Virus record (IMG/VR): IMGVR_UViG_3300021960_000547
Span: 1-22,930 of that record
Strand: one strand, 5' to 3'
Length of the DNA: 22,930 nt
Source: a virus
Under the pieces are notes generated by a model. The model searched no databases. It worked only from the letters and a program-made list of their open reading frames with translations, and had not been told where the DNA came from. This document shows, one piece after another, positions 13,657-20,574 of the stretch; the stretch's first letter is position 1; the number at the start of each line of letters is the position of its first letter. Made by a program: the position numbers and the translations under genes.

Positions 13657-14085
13657 ATGTTTTCAGAAGTATTTGAAGATAGATTACGATCATGGCGTCA
13701 AGTGCGTGAACGCCTCGATAACGCAGACGATCCTTTTGCAGAAGTTATCGCAGTCTATAGTAAAGCACCTCAAATACATAATAAGAACATAGATATTTGG
13801 AATCAACGAACTTGGTTAGATCCTTGGAGTCTAATTAAAGAAAACGGTTATACAGAGACTTGCATTTGCTACGCAATGTGCTATACTCTACAATTAACTG
13901 AAAGGTTTTCTTCGAGCCAATTCGAGATACATATTAGTACGGATAACGAAAACAAAGAAACCTTTTTACTTTTAGCGGTTGATGACATTGTTATACAACC
14001 ACAGGAAGGTCGTTATATGAATAGGAGTGCAGTACCAAGCACCTGGATCTCACAAAAGATTTACCAGATGCCTGCTATCCACTAA
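13657..14085 (+). CDS. Hypothetical protein (142 aa), tail-linked
   Basis: A 142-aa protein beginning five bases after the tail gene stop, without an obvious RBS, so probably translated by coupling. It has aromatic-rich segments (IWNQRTWLDPWSLIKENGYT) and a Cys cluster (TCICYAMCYTLQLTERFS), and ends in a beta-rich half. It lacks a signal peptide. Its position suggests a fibre chaperone or a small tail component; it resembles conserved unknown proteins of marine T4-like phages, but I cannot name it. Confidence 0.65.
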   Translation: MFSEVFEDRLRSWRQVRERLDNADDPFAEVIAVYSKAPQIHNKNIDIWNQRTWLDPWSLIKENGYTETCICYAMCYTLQLTERFSSSQFEIHISTDNENKETFLLLAVDDIVIQPQEGRYMNRSAVPSTWISQKIYQMPAIH

Positions 14086-14088
14086 ATA
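14082..14088 (+). promoter_or_regulatory. Late-promoter-like CTAAATA
   Basis: CTAAATA overlaps the stop of the 13657 gene and lies 29 nt before the nrdA ATG; AAAGGA serves as RBS. A late-type element before a DNA-metabolism gene would be unexpected, so it may be fortuitous. Confidence 0.35.
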
Positions 14089-14117
14089 ATTTTTGTTGCA
14101 CAATAAAGGAAGTCAGA

Positions 14118-16439
14118 ATGTCAAACGGAACACACATTAACATTGTAAAAAGAGATGGCACAAGTGAGCCATTAGACGTCAATAAGATCCACAAAGTAGT
14201 AGAATTTGCCTGTGAAGGCCTTACAGGAGTAAGTGCATCACAAGTTGAGATGAGTTCTCATATCCAATTCTATGATGGAATGACGTCAAGAGAAATTCAA
14301 GATATTATGATTAAATCTGCAAACGATTTGATTACATTAGAAAACCCAAACTATCAGTTTGTAGCGGCCAGACTTTTATTATACGCAACATATAAAGACG
14401 TCTATGGTGAGTTCAAAGGTAAAACCCTTATTGACATGATTAAGATTAATATCGAACGAGGTGTGTATGATGCTGAAATCCTTAACAACTACAGCGAAGA
14501 AGAACTTGATGTATTAGACAAATATATTAAACGTAACCGTGATGAAAACTTTACATACGCAGGACTAAGACAAATTGTTGACAAGTATCTTTGTCAAGAT
14601 AGATCAACAGGCCAACTGTTTGAAACTCCTCAGCATATGTACATGATGATTGCGGCAACATTATTTGCAAACTATCCTAAACAAGATAGAATGTACTACG
14701 TAAGGAGATACTACGATGCGACCTCACTTTTTAAAATCAACATCCCCACACCCGTTATGGCAGGTGTACGAACTCCTATTCGCCAGTTTGCTTCTTGTGT
14801 TCTTGTTGATAGCGATGATACTCTCAATTCCATTTTTAGTTCTGATATGGCTATCGGACGTTATACTGCCCAGAGAGCAGGTATCGGAATTAACTCTGGT
14901 AGAATCAGAGCGATTAACTCAAAAATTAGAGGCGGAGAAGTAGCACACACAGGTATCATTCCATTCCTTAAAAAGTTCGAAAGCACAGTGCGTTGTTGTA
15001 CACAAAATGGTGTACGTGGTGGTAGTGCTACAGTTCATTTTCCATTATGGCATTATGAAATTGAAGATGTTCTTGTATTAAAAAACAATAAAGGAACAGA
15101 AGACAATCGTGTACGTAAGTTAGATTATTCAATTCAACTTAACAAATTAATGTATGAAAGATTATTAGCCAATGGCGATATTACTCTTTTCTCGCCTCAC
15201 AGTGTTCCGGATTTGTATGAAGCATTCTACTCTGATCAAGCACAGTTTGAAAAACTTTATAAGAAGTATGAAGCAGACACAACTGTTAGGAAACGTTCTG
15301 TAAAAGCAATGGATTTATTTTCATCTCTGCTAAAAGAACGTGCAGAAACAGGACGTATGTATATCATGAACGTTGACCATGCTAATACACACAGTTCATT
15401 TAAAGACACAGTTTACATGAGTAACTTGTGTCAAGAAATTACATTACCAACTAAGCCACTTCAACACATTGATGATGAAGAAGGTGAAATTGCATTATGT
15501 ATTCTTTCTGCTATTAACGTAGGTGTTCTAAAAGACTTAAATGATTTAGAAGAACTATGTGACTTGGCTGTTAGAGCATTAGATGAAATTATTGATTACC
15601 AGAAGTATCCTGTAAAGGCGGCTGAAGTAAGTACAAAAGCAAGACGTTCATTAGGTATTGGCTATATTGGACTTGCACATTATTTGGCACGCCAAGGAGT
15701 TAAATACAACGACAAGAAAGCACTTACTAAAGTTCATGAATTAACAGAAGCATTCCAATATTATTTGTTAACTGCTTCTAACAATCTTGCAAAAGAAAAA
15801 GGAAAATGTGATTACTTCCATAGAACAAAGTATTCAGATGGTATTCTACCAATTGACACATACAAAAAAGATCTTGATGAAGTTTGTAACATTAAATTAA
15901 AATATGATTGGGAAAGTCTTAGATCATCTATCGTGGAACACGGGTTACGCCACTCAACGTTGTCCGCACAAATGCCATCGGAGAGTAGTTCCATTGTGTC
16001 AAACGCAACAAACGGAATCGAACCACCACGAGGATACCTGTCCGTTAAGAAGTCCAAAAAAGGGCCTCTTAAGCAGATTGTTCCACAGTATCAAACACTA
16101 AAGAACAGTTATACATTGCTTTGGGATATGCCAGGCAACGAAGGTTATATTAATATTGTTGCAGTAATGCAAAAGTTCTTTGATCAAGCAATTAGCGGTA
16201 ACTGGAGTTATAACCCATTACAATACGCAGACAACGAAGTACCGATGTCTATAATGTTTAAAGACCTGTTGAATACATACAAATACGGTTGGAAAACTTC
16301 TTACTATCAGAACACATATGACTTTAAAGGTGCTGATGACGTAGAAGAACCAAAAGAAGAGATAAGTACTCCACTTATTCAGGAAGGCTTAACTGAATCA
16401 CCAAATGAAGAAGAAGTTTGTGATAGTTGTGCAATTTAA
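14118..16439 (+). CDS. nrdA: Ribonucleoside-diphosphate reductase class Ia, alpha subunit
   Basis: The 773-aa large subunit reduces ribonucleoside diphosphates to deoxy forms for phage DNA synthesis. Residues 1 to about 95 are an ATP-cone (NIVKRDGTSEPLDVNKIH), the allosteric domain. The active site is intact: C227 (QFASCVL), the N436-x-C438-x-E440 triad (SNLCQE), and C461 (ALCILSAIN). The radical-transfer Tyr pair lies near SYTLLWDMPGNEGY. The C-terminus ends VCDSCAI, a CxxC pair that passes electrons from glutaredoxin. Length matches the family. It pairs with nrdB and the glutaredoxin downstream; nrdB has its own promoter in the 59-bp gap. Confidence 0.97.
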   Translation: MSNGTHINIVKRDGTSEPLDVNKIHKVVEFACEGLTGVSASQVEMSSHIQFYDGMTSREIQDIMIKSANDLITLENPNYQFVAARLLLYATYKDVYGEFKGKTLIDMIKINIERGVYDAEILNNYSEEELDVLDKYIKRNRDENFTYAGLRQIVDKYLCQDRSTGQLFETPQHMYMMIAATLFANYPKQDRMYYVRRYYDATSLFKINIPTPVMAGVRTPIRQFASCVLVDSDDTLNSIFSSDMAIGRYTAQRAGIGINSGRIRAINSKIRGGEVAHTGIIPFLKKFESTVRCCTQNGVRGGSATVHFPLWHYEIEDVLVLKNNKGTEDNRVRKLDYSIQLNKLMYERLLANGDITLFSPHSVPDLYEAFYSDQAQFEKLYKKYEADTTVRKRSVKAMDLFSSLLKERAETGRMYIMNVDHANTHSSFKDTVYMSNLCQEITLPTKPLQHIDDEEGEIALCILSAINVGVLKDLNDLEELCDLAVRALDEIIDYQKYPVKAAEVSTKARRSLGIGYIGLAHYLARQGVKYNDKKALTKVHELTEAFQYYLLTASNNLAKEKGKCDYFHRTKYSDGILPIDTYKKDLDEVCNIKLKYDWESLRSSIVEHGLRHSTLSAQMPSESSSIVSNATNGIEPPRGYLSVKKSKKGPLKQIVPQYQTLKNSYTLLWDMPGNEGYINIVAVMQKFFDQAISGNWSYNPLQYADNEVPMSIMFKDLLNTYKYGWKTSYYQNTYDFKGADDVEEPKEEISTPLIQEGLTESPNEEEVCDSCAI

Positions 16440-16442
16440 TTC

Positions 16443-16471
16443 TTGACAGAGTACAAATAATAGTGTAACAT
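16443..16471 (+). promoter_or_regulatory. sigma70-like promoter before nrdB
   Basis: TTGACA (16443-16448), 17-bp spacer, TAACAT (16466-16471), with the nrdB RBS (AGAGGA) about 14 bases further. It allows nrdB, grx and following genes to be transcribed apart from nrdA. Confidence 0.78.
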
Positions 16472-16498
16472 AGTAGGTAAAGTTAGAGGAAAAACAAA

Positions 16499-17602
16499 TT
16501 GGCAAAAACAGTATTCAATAGAAACAAGGTTGATTTCACCAAACAGTATATGTTTTTTGGTGAGGATCAAAACACTCAAAGATACGACACGTTTCGTTTC
16601 CCAGAGTATGACAAATTAAATCAGACGATGCTTGGTTACTTCTGGAGACCAGAAGAAGTATCACTGCAAAAAGATAGAGGTGACTACGCAGAGTTTCGAC
16701 CAGAGCAGAAACACATTTTTACTTCTAACTTGAAATATCAAACACTTTTAGATTCAGTTCAAGGACGTGGACCTTGTATGGCTTTCTTACCATACTGTTC
16801 GTTACCCGAACTTGAAAGTTGTATTGTAGCATGGGACTTCTTTGAAACAATTCACAGTCGTTCGTATACACATATTGTAAAGAACGTATATCCAAACCCA
16901 AGTGAAGTTTTTGATACTATCCTCGACGATGAAAAGATTATTGAACGTGCAGAAAGTGTATGTAAAGAATATGATAACTTCTATGACGTTGCAAACAATT
17001 ACTTTAACAAAGGTAAAGGCAACATTTATGACGTAAAGAAATCTTTATACAAAGCAATGATGACTGTAAACATTCTTGAAGGTTTACGTTTCTATGTAAG
17101 TTTCGCTTGTACATTTGCATTTGGTGAGTTGAAACTTATGGAAGGATCTGCAAAGATTATTTCATTGATTGCACGTGATGAAGCAACACACTTAAACTTG
17201 AGTACACATATTCTTAAGCATTGGGCCAAAGGTGACGATGACCCAGACTTTGTTAAGATTGCAAAAGAGTGTGAGGAAGAAGTTTATGATATGTGGCGTA
17301 ATTGTGTAGATGAAGAAAAACGTTGGGCAGACTATTTGTTCAAAGATGGATCAATTATCGGACTTAACGAAAACTTATTACACGCATATGTAGAATTCAT
17401 TGCTAACAAGAGATTGAAAGCACTTGGATTGAAAACGATCTATGATCGTCCACTTAATACTAACCCACTACCTTGGACACAGCATTGGTTAAGTTCAGCA
17501 GGCTTGCAGGTTGCACCGCAAGAGACTGAAGTCGAGTCTTATATTATCGGCGGTGTCAAACAAGATGTAGAAAAAGATACCTTTAAAGGATTCAAATTGT
17601 GA
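16499..17602 (+). CDS. nrdB: Ribonucleoside-diphosphate reductase class Ia, beta subunit
   Basis: The 367-aa small subunit carries the di-iron/tyrosyl radical used by NrdA. Ligands and radical site align with the E. coli enzyme: D85 (YQTLLDSVQG), E116 and H119 (FFETIHSRSY), the radical Y123, E194 (NILEGLRFYVSF), and E228 and H231 (ARDEATHLN). The start is TTG, with AGAGGA 8 bases before it. The last codons overlap the GTG of glutaredoxin (GTGA). All residues are conserved, so a normal Tyr-radical class Ia enzyme is expected. Confidence 0.97.
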   Translation: MAKTVFNRNKVDFTKQYMFFGEDQNTQRYDTFRFPEYDKLNQTMLGYFWRPEEVSLQKDRGDYAEFRPEQKHIFTSNLKYQTLLDSVQGRGPCMAFLPYCSLPELESCIVAWDFFETIHSRSYTHIVKNVYPNPSEVFDTILDDEKIIERAESVCKEYDNFYDVANNYFNKGKGNIYDVKKSLYKAMMTVNILEGLRFYVSFACTFAFGELKLMEGSAKIISLIARDEATHLNLSTHILKHWAKGDDDPDFVKIAKECEEEVYDMWRNCVDEEKRWADYLFKDGSIIGLNENLLHAYVEFIANKRLKALGLKTIYDRPLNTNPLPWTQHWLSSAGLQVAPQETEVESYIIGGVKQDVEKDTFKGFKL

Positions 17603-17868
17603 GAACAGTAGTTTACTCAAAACCATTATGTCCATATTGTGACAAAGCAAAACATTTATTAAAGAGTTTGGATATCAAATTCGAAACACGTGAAGTCGGA
17701 AAAGACCTTACTCGCGAACAACTTTTGGAAGAGTTCGAAGTAAACGGTATGCCACAACCACGATCTGTCCCGCAAATTATCCTGAACGGTAAGTATATAG
17801 GAGGCTACAACGAATTAGCCAAGTATATAGAAGATACAGGATTTAACGGAACAGGACATGGTAACTAA
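17599..17868 (+). CDS. grx: Glutaredoxin
   Basis: An 89-aa thioredoxin-fold protein that donates electrons to ribonucleotide reductase. The active site is CPYC (C11, C14) after a beta strand; RSVPQIILNG holds the cis-proline, and YIGGYNELAKYI the glutathione-binding GG. The GTG start overlaps the nrdB stop and its TAA overlaps the next ATG, so it is translated in the same unit. It corresponds in role to T4 nrdC. Confidence 0.95.
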   Translation: MRTVVYSKPLCPYCDKAKHLLKSLDIKFETREVGKDLTREQLLEEFEVNGMPQPRSVPQIILNGKYIGGYNELAKYIEDTGFNGTGHGN

Positions 17869-18158
17869 TGCTGGTAAAAACACCCTTTAAAAAAGGAGAT
17901 ACAGTTTCAATTAAACTTACCTCAGGTGAGGAAATTGTAACTCGAATGGAAGAGGAAAAGGACGACAGTTATGTTGTCCATAAACCTTTAACACTAATGC
18001 AAGGCCCAAGTGGTTTGGTATTAGGTCAATGGTTAATTACCAGCGATCCATTATCAGATGTGACTATTCCAAAAAGAAGTGTAATGGTTATTACCCAAAC
18101 ACTTTCGAATCATGCAAAGAGATATATTGAAGCAACAACAGGGATTAAAACACTATGA
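17868..18158 (+). CDS. Small Sm-like beta-barrel protein (96 aa), function unknown
   Basis: A 96-aa protein with a pattern like an Sm/Hfq-type barrel: GDTVSIKLTSGEEIVTRMEE (strands 1-2, with the SGEEI turn), then DDSYVVHKPLTLM and SVMVITQTLSNHAKRYIE. The Sm-like fold call rests on this pattern only. The gene overlaps both neighbours (TAATG upstream, ATGA downstream) and so belongs to the nrd operon. It might bind RNA, or be a structural small barrel; no function is known to me. Confidence 0.7.
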   Translation: MLVKTPFKKGDTVSIKLTSGEEIVTRMEEEKDDSYVVHKPLTLMQGPSGLVLGQWLITSDPLSDVTIPKRSVMVITQTLSNHAKRYIEATTGIKTL

Positions 18159-18769
18159 GTAACAAATTAATTTTAGTTGATGTTGACGGCGTTCTCTTAG
18201 ACTGGAAGAACGGATTCTTACAGTTTATGGCAATTGAAGGAATTGTTGAAAAAGACAATACCAAATACCATGTATGGGAATGGATGGAAACTAAAGATAA
18301 AAAAGAAATCGATGAGGAAAAAGGACGCTTTATGATAGAGTATTTTAATCGCTCTGCATGGATGTGTTTCTTAGATCCTCATAGAGACGCAGTAGAGGTA
18401 GTAAAACTTCTTAAACAAAAAGGCTATGAGTTTAAGGCTATTACATCGATGCACAAGGATAAGCCAGCACAAGAATTACGCAAGATGAATCTTGCAGATG
18501 TCTTTGGTGAAGGCACAATATCCGATATTACCTTCTTACCAACTGGTGCTGACAAAACAGAAGCACTAAAACAGTATGAAGGTTCAGGGGCCTGGTGGGT
18601 TGAAGATAAAATAGAAAATGCTAAGGCAGGCAAAGCCTTAGGTTTAAAGCCTATTCTTATTGAACACGAGTATAACAGCAATGTATATCTTGATGGAATC
18701 CCAACTGCTAAGTTCTGGAGCACTGTTTATAAACACATTACAGGAGAAAGATATGTCTACAATTCATGA
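18155..18769 (+). CDS. HAD-family phosphatase (5'-nucleotidase-like)
   Basis: A 204-aa haloacid dehalogenase-type hydrolase. Motif I is LVDVDGVLLDW (nucleophile and acid Asp), motif II lies in KAITSMH, motif III includes a Lys such as the one in ADKTEALKQY, and motif IV is WWVEDKIENA. The size and the location after nrdA, nrdB and grx suggest a deoxynucleotide monophosphatase in nucleotide salvage, but substrate specificity is inference. The start overlaps the previous stop (ATGA). The C-terminus overlaps the RBS and start of the next gene. Confidence 0.85.
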   Translation: MSNKLILVDVDGVLLDWKNGFLQFMAIEGIVEKDNTKYHVWEWMETKDKKEIDEEKGRFMIEYFNRSAWMCFLDPHRDAVEVVKLLKQKGYEFKAITSMHKDKPAQELRKMNLADVFGEGTISDITFLPTGADKTEALKQYEGSGAWWVEDKIENAKAGKALGLKPILIEHEYNSNVYLDGIPTAKFWSTVYKHITGERYVYNS

Positions 18770-18932
18770 GCAAATTATTGCTGAGTATGAAAACTACTTA
18801 AAGGAAGCAGAAGCATTTGATACTAAAAATGTTAAAGCGGCCGCGGCAAGAGCAAGAAAAGCCTTAGGAAACATTGGTAAACTTGCCAAGTCAAGAAGAG
18901 CAGAAATACAAGAGAAGAAAAACTCTCTTTAG
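18753..18932 (+). CDS. Small basic helical protein (59 aa)
   Basis: The start at ATG 18753 is set by AGGAGA just before it, inside the end of the HAD gene. The 59-aa product is MSTIHEQIIAEYENYLKEAE followed by a Lys/Arg/Ala-rich helix (NVKAAAARARKALGNIGKLA, then KSRRAEIQEKKNSL). The Ala/Lys/Arg repeat resembles histone-H1-like tails, so it may bind DNA or be a small structural helix. It is the last gene before an intrinsic-type hairpin. A longer in-frame ORF from 18660 has no RBS and is not used. Confidence 0.7.
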   Translation: MSTIHEQIIAEYENYLKEAEAFDTKNVKAAAARARKALGNIGKLAKSRRAEIQEKKNSL

Positions 18933-18943
18933 TCTTAAAGATC

Positions 18944-18983
18944 GAACAGCACAGTTTTGTTTTAATTCTGTGCTGTTCTCTTT
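18944..18983 (+). terminator. Long perfect hairpin, probable terminator
   Basis: GAACAGCACAG (18944-18954) pairs perfectly with CTGTGCTGTTC (18968-18978), followed by TCTTTAT. It closes the nrd operon; the T-tract is modest. Confidence 0.7.
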
Positions 18984-19009
18984 ATAAATACTCCTGAAAC
19001 AACTAAATA
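18983..19009 (+). promoter_or_regulatory. Two late-promoter-like elements before cold-shock gene
   Basis: TATAAATA (18983-18990, exact T4 late consensus) and CTAAATA (19003-19009) lie between the terminator and the cold-shock gene. The second is inside the palindrome CAACT-AAAT-AGTTG. Confidence 0.5.
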
Positions 19010-19011
19010 GT

Positions 19012-19027
19012 TGTACAAGAGGGTACA
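19012..19027 (+). other. Hairpin with ribosome-binding sequence in its loop
   Basis: TGTAC (19012-19016) pairs with GTACA (19023-19027) around the loop AAGAGG, which is the only candidate Shine-Dalgarno for the ATG at 19036. It could modulate translation of the cold-shock gene. Confidence 0.4.
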
Positions 19028-19035
19028 TCAAAAAT

Positions 19036-19248
19036 ATGCATAACGGAAAATTAAAGTGGTACAATCCAGTAAAAGGTTTTGGTTTTATAACACCAGAAGC
19101 ACAGGGTTCTACCGACATCTTTGTACATATATCTGAACTTAAAAAAGCAGGTATTCAAGAAGACCATATTGTTGAAGGTATGGAACTGACTTATGACGAA
19201 TTAGACTTTCGTGGTAAGAAGGTTGCCGGAAACATCGCAAAAAAATAA
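19036..19248 (+). CDS. csp: Cold-shock domain protein
   Basis: A 70-aa single cold-shock domain protein, a small five-strand barrel that binds single-stranded RNA or DNA. RNP1 is KGFGFI (residues 13-18) and RNP2 is DIFVHIS (27-33); the start GKLKWYNPVKG is typical. Length matches bacterial CspA. Phage-carried copies are probably RNA chaperones keeping phage mRNA unfolded or protecting it. It has late-like promoter elements upstream and possible RBS-masking hairpins. Next to it lie a small unknown gene and the tmRNA, making this a translation/RNA support island. Confidence 0.93.
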   Translation: MHNGKLKWYNPVKGFGFITPEAQGSTDIFVHISELKKAGIQEDHIVEGMELTYDELDFRGKKVAGNIAKK

Positions 19249-19269
19249 ACTCCCACACTAAGTAACTGT

Positions 19270-19569
19270 ATGAAATGCGAACAAGGCGATATCGCTCATA
19301 TAGTCTTTTCTATTCGACCAGAGAACATTGGCCGCATTGTAAAAGTAAAAGAATACATAGGTAAATTTAATGCTGGAGAGCAATTCCAATTCAGAGGAAT
19401 GGCTTGTCAGTGTGCAGTCACAGATCATTTCTGGTGGATAGAAGCAGACGATATTAACACTTTGCTTGGACCAAGTCCACAAGCCTACATAGCAGATAGT
19501 TGGTTAGAACCAATTAAGAAGCCAAAAATCAAACAAAAAACTAAAAAAGTGGTTGACATCACCATATAA
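19270..19569 (+). CDS. Small SH3/KOW-like phage-type protein (99 aa)
   Basis: A 99-aa protein with the pattern GDIAHIVFSIRPENIGRIVK, an aromatic turn (HFWWIEAD) and the ending PQAYIADSWLEPI before a basic tail. This layout occurs in a common group of small bacterial/phage proteins of unknown function that I recall as beta-barrel, KOW-like domains; the function is not known. The -35 element of the tmRNA promoter lies inside its last codons. It has no clear RBS. Confidence 0.7.
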   Translation: MKCEQGDIAHIVFSIRPENIGRIVKVKEYIGKFNAGEQFQFRGMACQCAVTDHFWWIEADDINTLLGPSPQAYIADSWLEPIKKPKIKQKTKKVVDITI

Positions 19570-19581
19570 AGGTGCTATAAA
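19553..19581 (+). promoter_or_regulatory. sigma70-like promoter of the tmRNA gene
   Basis: TTGACA (19553-19558), 17-bp spacer, TATAAA (19576-19581). The predicted start near 19588 places the 5' end of the transcript just ahead of the tmRNA acceptor piece, as expected for a permuted gene. Confidence 0.82.
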
Positions 19582-19587
19582 TATACT

Positions 19588-19850
19588 TGTAACGTTGAAG
19601 CCAATTGAAGGCAGACAGGACGGGAGTTCAATTCTCCCCACCTCCACCATTCACTTAAAACACATTCACAGAGTGTGCTTTGAGGGGGTGATCGGGATCG
19701 ACTGGTGCAATAGAGAACGTGGAGTTACCGGTAGGCGATGACCGTAAATCAAGCAAAACGATAGACGCAAACGAAAACTTTGCTCTTGCGGCCTAATTAG
19801 TTAGGCTACGGGGTTGGCAACTTACCTGGCAACAGAAAAGTTGCACTTAT
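19588..19850 (+). ncRNA. ssrA: Circularly permuted two-piece tmRNA
   Basis: The gene order is reversed: acceptor piece first, then coding piece. The acceptor piece ends with T-stem GGGAG/CTCCC (19622-19638), T-loop TTCAATT, CACCTCC (19639-19645), A and CCA (19647-19649). A 34-nt intervening segment follows. The coding piece starts at 19684 with GGGGGTG, which pairs all seven bases with CACCTCC, then the D-loop-like ATCGGGATCGAC. The P2 strands (TGC, CAAT, AACGT at 19706-19720) pair with ACGTT, ATTG and GCA at 19592-19613. A small pseudoknot (CGGT/ACCG, GAT/ATC) precedes the tag frame at 19767-19796: GCA AAC GAA AAC TTT GCT CTT GCG GCC TAA, encoding ANENFALAA. A hairpin GCCTAA/TTAGGC holds the stop. 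tmRNA rescues stalled ribosomes and tags proteins for proteolysis. The 5' and 3' ends are approximate. Confidence 0.93.
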
Positions 19851-19877
19851 AACAGTATCAGTAGAAGGAACAATCAA

Positions 19878-20303
19878 ATGCAGTTTAAAGAGTTTTATTT
19901 CCACGCTATCGCCATCTGCATTGGCGTAGGATTTTTATCAAGTGTGGCACACGCAGAAGTTGTAGACGATCATTACAAATCTGTGATCAAGAAATTACCA
20001 TACATTACTCAAGTATGTGAAGATGTTGTTGTTGGCGGAGACAAAACGGGTGATACACTAACAGGTGCGATCATCGGCGGAGTCATTGGTAACAATGTAA
20101 CAAAGAATGTTGAAAACGGTGGAGCAGTTGGAGCATTACTTGGCGGTATTATTGGACACAATAATTCCAAAGCACAAAGTCGTGTAGAGACTCAATGCCG
20201 TAGAGAAACACGTTATAATGAAACAGTTGAAGAAGTTTACTCACATTCAACTGTAACATTTTATCATAATGGAAAGAAGTATTCTTTACGTTTTCAAAAA
20301 TAG
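19878..20303 (+). CDS. Secreted glycine-zipper (2TM) envelope protein
   Basis: A 141-aa protein with a signal peptide (MQFKEFYFHAIAICIGVGFL, cut likely after AHA near residue 26) followed by a glycine-zipper segment (TGAIIGGVIGNNV, then GGAVGALLGGIIGHN), typical of the 17-kDa antigen/SlyB-like envelope proteins of Proteobacteria. The end (VTFYHNGKKYSLRFQK) also fits that family. It would localise to the periplasm or outer membrane. An AAGGA RBS follows the tmRNA region by a short gap, so both may be in one transcript. A host-derived accessory gene is likely; a role in blocking superinfection or altering the envelope is a guess. Confidence 0.85.
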   Translation: MQFKEFYFHAIAICIGVGFLSSVAHAEVVDDHYKSVIKKLPYITQVCEDVVVGGDKTGDTLTGAIIGGVIGNNVTKNVENGGAVGALLGGIIGHNNSKAQSRVETQCRRETRYNETVEEVYSHSTVTFYHNGKKYSLRFQK

Positions 20304-20307
20304 TTAT

Positions 20308-20381
20308 GTGGGCGTGGCGGAATGGTTACGCAGTGGATTGCAAATCCATCGATGGGGGTTCGATTCCCTCCGTCCACTCCA
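20308..20381 (+). tRNA. tRNA-Cys (GCA)
   Basis: A complete cloverleaf: acceptor GTGGGCG/CGTCCAC, D-arm GCG/CGC, anticodon stem GTGGA/TCCAT with loop TTGCAAA (anticodon GCA), T-arm GGGGG/CCCTC with TTCGATT, discriminator T and encoded CCA. U73 is the normal tRNA-Cys identity base. It starts 4 bases after the envelope gene. Confidence 0.95.
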
Positions 20382-20390
20382 AATAACAAT

Positions 20391-20477
20391 GTAGGCGCGG
20401 TGCAGTTGGAGTGGCACACTGGTCTCCAAAACCAGGACTTTGAAAGTCAGGGGGTTCGAATCCCTCCGCCTATGCCA
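20391..20477 (+). tRNA. tRNA with Trp anticodon (CCA) and long variable arm
   Basis: The cloverleaf has acceptor GTAGGCG/CGCCTAT (G1-U72 wobble), D-arm GTGC/GCAC, anticodon stem CTGGT/ACCAG with loop CTCCAAA (anticodon CCA), T-arm GGGGG/CCCTC with TTCGAAT, discriminator G and encoded CCA. Between anticodon and T arms lies a 14-nt variable region forming GACTT-TGA-AAGTC, a class II arm normally seen in Ser, Leu and bacterial Tyr tRNAs, not Trp. G73 suits Trp or Ser. Position 8 is C rather than T. Confidence 0.85.
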
Positions 20478-20490
20478 GTTTTTTCTTAAC

Positions 20491-20545
20491 TGCACTCTTC
20501 GAGTGCATAATTATTTACGAAGGACACCCCGTGGTGTCCTTTTTA
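20491..20545 (+). terminator. Intrinsic terminator after the tRNAs
   Basis: A hairpin TGCACTC/GAGTGCA (20491-20507) is followed by AGGACACC (20521-20528) pairing with GGTGTCCT (20533-20540) and then a T-rich tract. The second hairpin is a clear Rho-independent terminator for the tmRNA/tRNA unit. Confidence 0.9.
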
Positions 20546-20574
20546 TTCGAATAAGAAAAAGGAAACAATATAAA

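Noticed and set aside
18660-18752. Longer start for the small basic gene after the HAD phosphatase
   Set aside because: It lies inside the phosphatase coding frame, with no RBS; AGGAGA points to ATG 18753.
19553-19741. Open frame across the tmRNA
   Set aside because: It overlaps the tmRNA acceptor and coding pieces with no RBS and no protein-like sequence.
20440-20574. Upstream extension of the outer-membrane protein frame
   Set aside because: It runs through the tRNA and the terminator; the signal peptide and RBS fit ATG 20575.
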